A model generated the notes under the pieces. The model searched no databases and had not been told where the DNA came from. It saw only the letters and a program-made list of their open reading frames with translations. From the NCBI RefSeq assembly GCF_030864355.1, contig NC_083395.1, positions 1,550,001 through 1,614,000 on the forward strand: a stretch of 64,000 nucleotides of DNA, written 5' to 3'. Every line of letters begins with the position of its first letter. The first letter of the stretch is position 1. Origin of the DNA: Cutaneotrichosporon cavernicola (taxonomy: Eukaryota > Basidiomycota > Tremellomycetes > Trichosporonales > Trichosporonaceae). A program made the translations under genes and the position numbers. Shown piece after piece: positions 54,983-64,000 of this stretch.

Positions 54983-56364
54983 ATGCCCACAATCTCCACA
55001 CCCTCCACACCCTCCAAACCCCTCTGGCGTCGAATACTAGGCCACGTCGTTGCGCAATGGAACCTCATCGTCATGGGCACCCTCATCGCCCTAGCCTATG
55101 CTTTCCCCCGCGTCGGAATGACTGGCGGGTCCGTACGCGCAGAATACACTGTGACATGGGGCGGCGTCGCCCTCATCTTCCTCATTGCCGGCCTCTCCCT
55201 CTCCCTGGATGCACTCAAGAAAGGTCTCCCGCACATCCAAGCACACGCCGTGTGTAGCGTGTTCACGTACCTCGTCGCCCCGGCTCTGGCATTGGGGTTT
55301 GGGACGGCGGGCCGCGATGCCGGACTAGACGTCTACGTCATGGGCGGGATGGTTGTTACTGGCGGTCTTCCGACTACCGTGGCGAGCAATGTTAGCGCAA
55401 CTCTCGCTACTGGGGGAAGTACTGCGTTGGCGAGCATCCAAGTTCTTATCTCCAATACATTGGGGCCATTTATTGCCCCGTTGTTGGCTAAAATGTTCCT
55501 CACACCTCATATGGGGTGGGCGGCAGCACAGCCGGGCGATGGCGAACTCACACCCATCTACGTCCGCATGGCAAAGCAACTCAGCGCCGCACTCCTGGGT
55601 CCGATGGTAAGCCCATCCAGAACAAGCTGAACCCAGCTTTTCGGCCTGTTTATCCAACACCTCTTTCCTAGGCCTGTTGCGAGGATACGCACTGTCCTGC
55701 ATCTCGCAAAGGTCGCTGCGTTCCTAACCAGCCTGTGTGTGTGGCATTCATTCAGCAATGCCTTTGCGTCGGGTGCGTTCTTGACCGCCTCGCACGCGTC
55801 TATCATCTATCTCTGTTTCATGAGCTGGGCGAGTTACCTCATCTTGACGGCGCTGGTGTTTCTCGTGGTCCGCCTGCCCGGCGTACCCGGAAGAGCGGCG
55901 GCATGGTGGCGCATGAGCAAGCGCGACAGCCTTGCGTTGTTGTTCTGTGGCCCGGCTAAGGGTGAGTCTGAGGAGGGAAAAGAAGAGAAGAGGTTAGGTT
56001 AACCCCAGGCGTCGCCGTCGGCGCACCGACCATCGCGATCCTCTACGCTGACCGCGAGCTAGCAGTTCAGGCCAAGCTCTCGCTCGCTCTGGTCATCTAC
56101 CAGGGCGAACAGGTGGCCATGGCGCAGGTTGTCGTCCCCCTCCTCCGCTGGTGGGCGCGAGACGAGGTGGCAGCCCACGAGGCGGCCGAGGACGAGCGGC
56201 TGCGTCTACGTGAGATCGCCAAGAGTAGGGGAGGGGAGAAGACGCAAAGTGGAAGTGGAGATGGGGAGGAGGCAGAGGAGAAGAGCGTCGCGACGCTCGA
56301 CGTCGAACTCGGTAAGGGGGAGACGCGCCATCGGCACAGACCAAGTATCAATATTGAGCATTAG
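54983..56364 (+). CDS. Rch1/SLC10A7-like transporter (bile acid:sodium symporter family)
   Basis: Plasma-membrane protein; yeast and Candida Rch1 limit cytosolic Ca2+ entry. Three exons, about 430 residues. MPTISTPSTPSKPLWRRILG then WNLIVMGTLIALAYAFPRVG; TWGGVALIFLIAGLSLSLDA with the family's polar turn; AHAVCSVFTYLVAPALALGF; GGMVVTGGLPTTVASNVSAT (central crossing motif); NTLGPFIAPLLAKMFL; after the intron, LFGLFIQHLFPRPVARI, AFLTSLCVWHSFSNAFASGA, CFMSWASYLILTALVFLVVR, and GVAVGAPTIAILYADRELAV with the last helices. About ten membrane segments, then a charged cytosolic tail ending RPSINIEH. An upstream in-frame ATG (54926) exists, but 54983 starts the conserved part. Confidence 0.87.
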
Positions 56365-56794
56365 CCCATCCAAGTTATTATCCTACATTTTGGCGAAAAG
56401 AATGGCTACCAATGTACTTGATCTAGACTGAATTCTAGATCCAGTATTCGCTGAGGCCCAGGACAGTGTGGCGAGAAGAGAGCGAGATGTCTGTACCAGC
56501 CTTAGATGACAGGGGGTAAGACAACGGTGAGAAGAAATACAGAGATGGAAAGTCGACGTTTTGTCGAGGCTCCGGCGTTTCAAGCACGCATCAAGCGCCA
56601 AAGCTTACCTACTGGTGGCAAGGGTGCATGCATGGGCTCAACTAGACCTATTCAATGCGAGCATGTCAAGTAAATGAGAAGGCTGGTTTGAAAACGTGAC
56701 AAGGCCGCTGGTGATGGCTGAGGGTCAAGGCTGACTACGTGGGGTCAATGTGGTAAGCCAGCCGCGAGTGTTCCAGATCCAGATCTTGCATGCT
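56365..56794. other. Convergent intergenic region
   Basis: About 430 bp between transporter and RIO2 stops. No gene seen. Confidence 0.5.
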
Positions 56795-58698
56795 CTACCA
56801 CCCCGTGTCCTTGCCGATTTGGTATGACGCGTTCGACTTCCACTTGTGGCCCTTGGCGCGGCCGACCTTGCTCGATCCCTTAGTCCGCGGACCTTGGGAG
56901 CGCGCAGCGCGCGTCATCTCACCCGCGACGGTCTCGCGTAGCTCGTCCACCTGGCCAAGCTTGGACACCTGCGAGACATTCACTCTCTGGCGCGGCGCGC
57001 GGGGTGCCCGCACATACTGCGTATAGTCGGATGGAGCCGGGCCAACCGAGCCGTCCGAGTCCCCACTGTCGCTCTCCTCCTCCTCCTCGGAGTAGAGCGA
57101 GACTGGCGCTGGTGGCTCGTCGTCCGGGTCGCCGTCGTTGCCGAGCGCGCGGTGGATGCGCATCTTTTCCAGTTTTGCTGCCGCGTCCTCCGCCGTGTCC
57201 TCCGTTGCGGGTGCCTCCTCCTCGTCTTCGTCTTCTTCCTCCTCGCTGTCATCATCCGACTCTTCCTCCCCACCCGACAGGTCCTCGTTGGGCACGTCCT
57301 GCACCTCAATCATGTACTGGGGTTAGCTAACGTAGCAATTGAATTAGCTACTCACGTCCTCGAGCTGACGCTGCATCTCCTGTCCGAAGCCGCTGGCTTC
57401 GACCTCGAGATCAAGGCGGAGGAACTGCGGCTCGTCGGCTTCATCATCGCTGTCGGGCTCGTCCTCCGTGGTTGCTGTCTCAAACTTGACAGCAGAGGCT
57501 ACTGGCGGCTCCGTCGCGACCTCGTCCACCTTCTTCCCCTCAGCCGCGACTCCCTCCTGCTCCTCCACCCCTCCCTCGACCGCAACCTCGGCCGCAGCCT
57601 CGGTCACCGCCTCCTTCTGGCTCTTCTCGAACTCGTCCCACTCGGCAACAACATCCGCCCACACCGGCCAGGTCGTGCCCTCGAAGCGGAAACGCTTGCG
57701 GAAGAACCGCCTGATGCAGTTGACGTCGCGGTTGAAGAAGCTTCCGTCAGCACGCCTCCCAGAACAAACCCACTATTCGGCATTCTCGTGGCGCGTCGAC
57801 ACCATCTGGGGAAAGTCGATAACAATAGGCTCGTACGTCTTGCGCTTGATGAGAATGTTAAACTCGTTAAAGTCGCCGTGGATGAGCGACGCGCGCGCAA
57901 ACCGCATAATCATCTCCATGAGCTCGCCATACAACTTGGCCGGGTCGGGTACACTCATGACTGCGCGGAGAGGCTGCGAGTCGATGAGTGACATGACCAC
58001 ACAGTGGCGCGCCTGGTCGATGGGCGTGGGTACGGGGAAACCGTGGTCGTACAGCACCTTCATGAATGCAAACTCCTTCTGAGCACTCAGGCGCGACATG
58101 TACATCCACGAGGCGGACGCGCGCTTCCCGAGGTAGTCGCGTTTGCTCTTGATCGCGCGGAACGAGATACGTCCAAGACTGAGGTTAATTCACTGCCGTG
58201 GAAGGTGGACGTACCGGTGCAGCTTGAGCACACGCTTCTCGCCCTCCCCGTCCTGGACGAGATAGATGTCACTCTCCTTGCCCACGCCAATCTTGCAGCC
58301 CACACCCGCGACACTGGGTGGCTTGCGCTTGTTGAACGTCTTGAGGGCGAGGTAGTCCAATCCTCCGTACGTCAAGCGGTAGCCGTCGTAGCGGGTGTTG
58401 GCGACGCGAGCGAGGAGATTGCGCCGCGCGAGCTGACCACACAGCTTGGCGACATTGCCGCCACGAAGCCCCGAGAGCTCCGCAAGGAGCGGCGTTGGAA
58501 CTACCTCGTGGTTACGCGAGCCGATATCGGCCTGGCGTCAGTGCGTGTCCGAAACGCCTTACGCCAGCTCTCAGTCACGAGTGCAGAGCTGGTGCTAAGA
58601 CTGGAACGGGCGAAGACAAGTGCGCGTCCACTCACCGCCTGGAGGATACGGAACTCCTCGTGCGAGATGTAGCGGAGGTCTGTGGCGTCGAGCCTCAT
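56795..58698 (-). CDS. RIO2: RIO2 atypical protein kinase/ATPase, 40S maturation
   Basis: RIO2 binds pre-40S particles and is needed for the last step of 18S rRNA processing. Six exons, roughly 560 residues. N-terminal winged helix: MRLDATDLRYISHEEFRILQ, IGSRNHEVVPTPL, GGNVAKLCGQLARRNLLARV, YRLTYGGLDYLALKTF. RIO domain: P-loop VGCKIGVGKESDIYLV, ERVLKLHR, FMKVLYDHGFPVPTPID, hinge CVVMSLIDSQPL, catalytic HGDFNEFNIL and metal-binding IVIDFPQMVSTRHENAE, then FFNRDVNCIRRFF. The C-terminal part is acidic (EEEEDEDEEE) with YMIEVQDVPNED, and a basic end HKWKSNASYQIGKDTGW. All motifs are intact. Confidence 0.95.
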
Positions 58699-59655
58699 CG
58701 TGTGATGGATGGATAAGATTACATCTGCTCCAGCTCCATCGCTCCGCTCCAAGTCACACCACTTTAGAAATCGCGCAGAATATTTGGCCCCGCTGGGTGG
58801 CAAACCAAGTCACGTGACGGAAGCCGCAATCCTCCAATAAGCCCACCCAGGAGCTCCTCTTATGCATGCATTGAGAGCTTCTTGTAGTCATTGTACATAT
58901 CATCTATGATTGTAAGCGTGAGGCCACAAATGTGAAGCCAACAATGTAGGTCTAGTGTCGCAGGTGGAACATGAAATGTGGCAACCGGCCCTGAAGCCGC
59001 ACCAACCCTCTGGCGCAACAAATAAAGCAATATCCGCATAACTATCCTCAAAATGGTACAGCCCTCACCCAAGTCACTCGGATTCGTCCACCTCCATCGC
59101 CTGCTGCCGTTTCACCACTTTCTCCTAGCCTATCTCGGGCTTCACATCGAGCTCATCCTCCTCCTGGTTTTCGGCGCTACTTGTTAGCGGCAAAAAGATA
59201 TCGGGATCTTGTGGGAAGAGGGAGGTGGTTGAGTCAACCGCAGCCTCGCACCGCACGCTGAACTTGGGTCACACATCAAAACATTCCAACTCCCCAGCAC
59301 CCCCCGGCGTACCGGCGTACCCCGCTTCACCAATTTACCCATCCGACTCGACATGACCGCGGTTTTGCACCACTCTTATCAACATCTGATTCCATCTACA
59401 AAGTGGTACAATTCTACTCCAAACTACCGGTGCAGGGCTTTTGCCAGAGCATATACACTTCCACGCGTTCTTGTGCAAACCCCACGTTGGCAACAGTTTA
59501 CGACGGTTCTGAACATTTTTCTGTCAAGGCTCGTCGACGTTCCTCATCTCGCGTTGGGTACCAGCTTCGCCGCCCTATTTGTCACAGCCATCCTCTTCGC
59601 TCTTGTCGCCGGTTCTGGCACTGCTCTGTTGAGTATGAGTGTATCTTAGAGACAC
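58699..59655. other. Intergenic region
   Basis: About 960 bp between the RIO2 start and the stop of the zinc-finger gene. One 98-codon frame on the plus strand (59353-59649) has a hydrophobic segment but nothing else to support it. Confidence 0.45.
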
Positions 59656-61476
59656 TCACCATTGCTCAGCAAAAAGCTTCTTCAGCCGGGCCAACTCGCA
59701 GCTGACGGCAGCGAGCGCGTCGTCCTCGGCCTGGAACTTGCGCCTCTCGAGGGCCTCCAGTTGATAATGCCGGTATGATGAGATATCATCAACCCATGTC
59801 TTGCGAGCGATGGCGTAAAGGTACTTTGGAGGGATTCGCTTTTCGCTGGTGGAAATGTGCTCAACAAGGAGATGCTTTTCCAAGCGGGTGGGAGTAGTGA
59901 AGCTGCTGGAGCGTTAGCAGAATACGAGAAAATACTACCTCCATGGGCACCGCTTTGAAGGACAAGACCAAACAACCGTACCACTTGCAACCGTTTTCTG
60001 CTGGTCTCGCCAGGAGACCGCGAGCGCGTAATCACTGTGCCATTCGAGTACGTGAGTCTTGAGGAGGTCTGGATTGAAGAGACGCTCGCGTTCAGGAATA
60101 CCTTCTGGTAGGATCTCCTGGCATTCGGGACAGCTGATGTCCTCCGACGGGAGGTCTTCACTCTGGCGATGGGGCTCCTCACAGTTGGAGCAAGTGACAG
60201 GGTCCTCGTCGTTCCCTTGGGAGTCCTCGTTCTTGACGAATTGCGCGGGGTTCTTGAAGGCACAGTTATGGCAACGCCATTCTTGGTCCAGGTGAAGCTG
60301 TACTGCACTTGGGCCCCATGAGTGGGCTGGGTACACAAGAGCGGCCATGTGTGATGAGACATTCTGGTGCGACGAGCTTGTTGGTTGCCGAAGGCAGCGG
60401 AATCCAATCCCGGGCAGGGCTTCGTCGACACGCTGCTTCTTGCGACGAGCGATTGCGGAGTCTTGTTTGGACATCTTCCTGCGGTTATTACCCGTAACCC
60501 GGCTACTGAGAAGCTGAGCCGTTGTAGGAGCCAATGTTGTAGCCGTTGCCGAAGGCTGGAAGGTAATGGAGTCAGCGGGAGTGGCTGCGGGAGGCAGAGA
60601 GGGGCCGGAGTTGATAGGAGTGACGAAGGTCCCTATAGTGACACCTGGATGAGAGACTAGCGCTTGCGAAATCGATGGGTGGGCTACCCGAAGTTTTACG
60701 CCAGGAGGGGGATTGTTGGCGAGGTTGGCATCGGTAAAATACTTGATGTGCTTTATGGGCTCGGTCTTCATGATATCTTTTTTGCATGCTTCAATGAGGC
60801 CTGGAAGGTCTGTGGCAGTAAGCGTGCCGAAAATGGGAGCGGTCCCCCCGGACGCCGCTGTGAACCGAGGAAGGCGCCTGAGCAGCATGCCAACGTTTGC
60901 TGGTATCAGTGGCATTATCCCCGTCAGATCCTGCTCACAGGTGTCCTCCCTGCCGTCAGTCGTAATCTTGAGGGTATCGATGCGGGAAAGCAGAGCCCCG
61001 AGAGTTACACGGTAGGCAGACCCCCTCTTAGTTCCAGGCTTGTAGATAGCCTGACGTCAGCCGACATAACGAGAGCGCGAGTTCAGGTTTGGAGTGAGGG
61101 GCGCGAGTGAATGGAGGAAGGTTGGAGGATGGCCACGCAAGGGAAGGTGGCACAGGTGGGAACCTCAGAGCTCCAGAACAGCGCGAAACTGGGCAAGGGG
61201 AAGTGTCCCGAGGAAAGCTGATCTATGACGTTGCGGGGACGCTGCGGGTTGGGTGCAATTGGGTGTGTGACTCACCGGGACAACATCAGTCCACTCTGTG
61301 TCCCAGTACTTGAAACACAGAGCGAGTCGGACGATTGAGGAGGTGTACAGCCGCACGCCCGGGTCGAGAAGGATATGAGACTCGGGCGAGATGGAGCCCC
61401 GCCCTGACTTGGTTAGATAGTACTCGACCGCTTCATAAGCAGGCGCCAGGAGGAGGTCGACGACGTCTGGCGACAT
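59656..61476 (-). CDS. Zinc-finger protein of unknown function, member 1 of a local family
   Basis: I do not recognise the family. The first exon, MSPDVVDLLLAPAYEAVEYY, contains LLDPGVRLYTSSIVRLALCF, which resembles a motif in the two genes to its right. After one or two introns (61050-61277, exact ends uncertain) come AIYKPGTKRGSAYRVTLGAL and TGIMPLIPANVGMLLRRL; a Pro/Ser/Thr-rich linker; KRK-type NLS (NNRRKMSKQDSAIARRKKQR); a CxxC...CxxC zinc ribbon (WRCHNCAFKNPAQF, CSNCEE); a CPEC...HVLEWH finger; and, across a 34-nt intron, SCPSKRCP...LEKHLLVEH, a C2H2 finger. It ends in a helix RLKKLFAEQW. Nuclear DNA- or RNA-binding is likely but inferred. Confidence 0.68.
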
Positions 61477-61722
61477 GTCGACCGAAGAAGGTAAGAGGGA
61501 GAAGGAAGGAGGAAGGTGATGAGGATATGATGAGAGAGAATGAAAGCCAACAGTTAGATGTGAGGGAGGCGTGTTTATAAAGAGGGCGCGTATTATTGCG
61601 AGGGGAAATTGATTCGCGCCAGTGTACATCATATTCACACATTATGCGGCGGAGCCACCTCGCCACATCGGTCCATCACTCATGCAATCAGATGCAGGTT
61701 TCTCGAGCTCTACCAAGCAGAT

Positions 61723-62334
61723 TTACAGTATGGGACTATGTACTCGGTGTGAAATACATGTATGATGCGGGTCGGCTGATGGGCAGCATGGGTAGGTGGA
61801 GGGGAATGTCGCGGTTTGGAACGGGTTGGTTCCATATCCTCTTACTCGTCCTCTTGAGTCTTCCATGAACACCAGGCCTTGGAAGAATTGGTCGTTCGCG
61901 AGGCTTGAGGGTAGGTGCAGCGAGGTATACTGACGGTCACTCCTGTAGCACTGCATGAGGATGGGCACCTGCCCCGGCTCGGCGCGGGCCGATGGACGCG
62001 GGATTGGAAGAGGGGGAAAGGGCTCGTTGACAATGTCTTGCGCACACGACTTGAAGAGGAACGATGCGACGTGCCTGGCATTTGCTGCCTCGAGGGCTTG
62101 GAGATAACAATCCCGCGCGTGCTATAGCTGCGTCTCGAGGGTTGCCGTTGTCAGCTACCCAACTCGATGAAGCTCACTCCTTGCCCTCGCCACTACCCAG
62201 AAGAGTGCTCCTGGCTTCTCGAGCTCTATACAGAGTACCTGGAGCACTCGTGCGAACGTGCGTAGCCGCGGATCGTAGAAGAATTCATGGCGGGACCGGA
62301 GTAACCGCATCGCTGGCCAGTGGTGCTCTACCAT
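61723..62334 (-). pseudogene. Member 2 of the local family, apparently damaged
   Basis: From ATG 62332-62334 (MVEHHWPAMRLLRSRHEFFY) it shares FFYDPRLRTFARVLQVLCIE with the gene to its right (FLRDPRLRTFACALLVVCLE). After an inferred 81-nt intron the match continues with ARHVASFLFKSCAQDIVNEP, again like the neighbour. Upstream a basic stretch KKKPRKAKKMNEPGAGR that would correspond to the neighbour's basic N-terminus lies in a different frame with no usable intron between, and the neighbour's segment between the two shared blocks is missing. Either a shortened gene starting at 62334 or a decaying copy. The right end of the frame (61723) is uncertain. Confidence 0.45.
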
Positions 62335-62690
62335 CACACGCGGGTCGAGGTCGACGAAGTTGCGGGCGGGGTCGGAGGGAGCGCCCGGCCCCCGGCTCGT
62401 TCATCTTCTTCGCCTTCCGCGGTTTCTTCTTGCACCTGGAGCTGGGATAGGGGCTTGGGATCGCGCTCTCAAGTTCGTCAGAGTCAGACAGTAAATCGAA
62501 AGGACTGGGTATGGTTGAGAAACGGAGGGAGAGTCAGGCGAAGAGATCACAATAAGATGGACAGAAGAAGATGTGAGATAGCGGATGTGAGAACAGAAGG
62601 ATGATGTGAGGTGAAGTGAGGATGCAAAGTGGGTCAAAGAACGATGAACAAGGTGCACAATCTCCAAAATGGCATACCAGTACGTTCCGA

Positions 62691-63521
62691 CTAGTCTTCT
62701 GATCCCTCATCACTGTCGTCGACCTCAATGACCTCGACCTCACTCTCCTCATCTCTACTCTCCATGCGCTCCAACTTGTCCTCCTCGGGATGCGCCTGGA
62801 CCAGCGTGATGTCGGGGAGCGGCGCACCCTTGACGGCAAATCTGGCATGCAGAGCGGGATTTGGGCTGGGTCGATAAATGTAGCTGGCTCAGGGAGGGGC
62901 CAGAACAGCTTGGCGTTGCGGACATCAGCCGCACACGACCGCAGGAACGACCACAAATGTTGCCACCGGCACATACTTTCCAGCTTCAGGTTTGGGGCCT
63001 CCCATAGCGCCCGCTTCAGGACCGCTGATGTCAGAATGTAACGAGCACCTACTGCGCAAGCGGGACATCTTGCCGCCCCGCGCGACGCGGACGTCTCGGT
63101 GCCAGAGGTGGGCTGCACGGCGTTTGAAGACGCTGAGGAGGCGGTGGAAGATGGCCTGGAGGTGGGTGTGGTCATACTCCCAGTATGCCGGGACTAGACG
63201 GTGGTAGAAGGCGATCTGCGTCAGAAAGGAGGGTAGGAGCCTCACAGGCTCGCACATCCACCACCGCATTGTACCTCGTGCATTGAGTTCGAGACAGACC
63301 ACGAGGAGTGCGCACGCGAACGTCCGCAAGCGGGGATCGCGGAGGAACTGGGGACTGGGCGTGTAAGAGGTTGGGCAGTATCGTGAGATCATGAGGCGTG
63401 CGTCCATGTCCATGGTGTCCAGCGGTGGACGCAGGTGCATCGGAAGACCAGGGAGTTTGCTTCGGCCTCCCTTGCGACGGTGCCGTTTGCGTTTCTTCCT
63501 CCGGGGGATCGTGGCAGACAT
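62691..63521 (-). CDS. Member 3 of the local family, intact, unknown function
   Basis: Three exons, about 255 residues, from ATG 63519-63521: MSATIPRRKKRKRHRRKGGR (strong NLS), DTMDMDARLMISRYCPTS, the family block FLRDPRLRTFACALLVVCLE, then a helical part ending AIFHRLLSVFKRRAAHLWHR; a 28-nt intron (63025-63052); RALWEAPNLKLESMCRWQHL, WSFLRSCAADVRNAKLFWPL; a 32-nt intron (62796-62827); and an acidic tail ERMESRDEESEVEVIEVDDS-DEGSED. Basic start and acidic end suggest a nuclear protein. No known domain recognised. Confidence 0.65.
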
Positions 63522-63663
63522 ATTGAGGTAGAGTATCAAGTGTCAGAAGTGAGCGGGAACGAGGCGCATGAGAAGAAGAACGGCCAAGTCCACGGGCCGC
63601 AGGCGAGGATCAGCAGAGAGCAGACCATGTGTCTTCCAGGAATGCATGTTGTCTAGCGATTGC
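63522..63663. other. Short gap
   Basis: About 140 bp between the family gene start and the QCR8 stop codon. Confidence 0.5.
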
Positions 63664-64000
63664 TTAGTGGTGGCCGCCCTCAGCCATGGCCATCGCGTGG
63701 TGGCCCTCCTTCGAGTTGTAGTAGGCGTACCTGCCGTCAGCTCTGTTCCAGACAGGCGTAGCTGGCGAGACTCACTTGGTCGCACCCCACGAGTAGACCC
63801 AGTAGCCGACGAGGAAGGGGGGAGCGAAGTAGGGGACCTGCTGGGCGAGGCGGCGGGCACCCCAGAAGAGGTAGCCCGAGAGGGCGCCCTTCATGGGCTT
63901 CTGCGCGAAGGGCGAGACGGCTGTTGCGGAGAACAGGCGAGAGACAGGAGCAGGGGGTTAAACGGCGACAGGATCAACAGGGGAGTGGGGGGGAGGGGGG
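63664..64000 (-). CDS. QCR8: Cytochrome bc1 complex subunit 8 (QCR8), 5' end beyond window
   Basis: Small membrane subunit of mitochondrial complex III (ubiquinone-binding/QP-C subunit). The last two exons are visible: VSPFAQKPMKGALSGYLFWG, ARRLAQQVPYFAPPFLVGYW, VYSWGATK, then, across an intron of about 40 nt, YAYYNSKEGHHAMAMAEGGH-H and stop TAA (complement at 63664-63666). One membrane helix (PYFAPPFLVGYWVYSW) as in the family. The acceptor of the next intron lies at about 63920, and the first exon(s) are outside the window. The C-terminal His-rich end is a little longer than in yeast. Confidence 0.88.

Noticed and set aside
59353..59649. 98-codon plus-strand ORF with a hydrophobic segment
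   Set aside because: No conserved features, no introns, weak start context; the hydrophobic run alone is not enough.
63900..64000. G-rich end as telomere or contig end
   Set aside because: The sequence is an irregular G/A tract inside the first intron or leader of QCR8, without a regular telomeric repeat unit.

Overview
The window is nuclear DNA of a basidiomycete fungus, most likely a tremellomycete yeast of the Trichosporonales/Tremellales type. Evidence: GC-rich densely packed genes; many very short introns (about 28-60 nt) with GTGAG-type donors and a CTGAC branch site just before the AG; basidiomycete-style gene content (Cps1-type glycosyltransferase, phospholipase B, Rch1-like transporter); and three tRNA genes that all carry introns. 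The order is inferred, not proven. Coordinates of spliced genes run from the start codon to the stop codon and include introns.

Left third (1-25000). After about 2.2 kb with no recognisable gene come a calmodulin-dependent kinase (with a 9-nt microexon in its glycine loop), a Mis14/Nsl1 kinetochore subunit, a small protease-propeptide-like protein, the ribosome-biogenesis factor NOC3, a long-leader Cps1-like family 2 glycosyltransferase, proteasome chaperone PAC3 back to back with TEL2, an initiator tRNA-Met, GUF1 (mitochondrial EF4/LepA) fused in frame to a pentatricopeptide-like protein, eIF2B-beta, and a small protein I cannot name.

Middle (25000-46000). A 2-oxoglutarate/Fe(II) dioxygenase, mitochondrial 3-hydroxyacyl-CoA dehydrogenase, peroxisomal urate oxidase, an intronless second 3-hydroxyacyl-CoA dehydrogenase of bacterial look, a membrane protein, an Srp40/Nopp140 nucleolar protein, a GPAT/DHAPAT acyltransferase, a flavin monooxygenase, a glycerophosphodiester phosphodiesterase, tRNA-Arg(ACG), tRNA-His(GTG), fatty aldehyde dehydrogenase HFD1 and a Bmt5-like rRNA methyltransferase. 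Many of these serve lipid, fatty-acid and purine catabolism, but they are on both strands and independently spaced, so I do not call a cluster.

Right third (46000-64000). A secreted ricin-B-fold lectin, a secreted probably GPI-anchored phospholipase B, a methyltransferase with a histidine-rich N-terminus, a Whi2-like BTB protein, an Rch1/SLC10-type transporter, the RIO2 kinase, then three same-strand neighbouring genes that share an unfamiliar DP-x-[LV]-R motif (one with zinc fingers, one apparently damaged, one intact), and the 3' part of QCR8 running off the right edge.

Most notable: the GUF1-PPR fusion with a presequence-like junction; the local three-gene family at 59.6-63.5 kb; the 9-nt kinase microexon; a 24-bp composite palindromic element present in two distant intergenic regions; and a four-copy, 20-21-bp-phased repeat upstream of the uricase gene.
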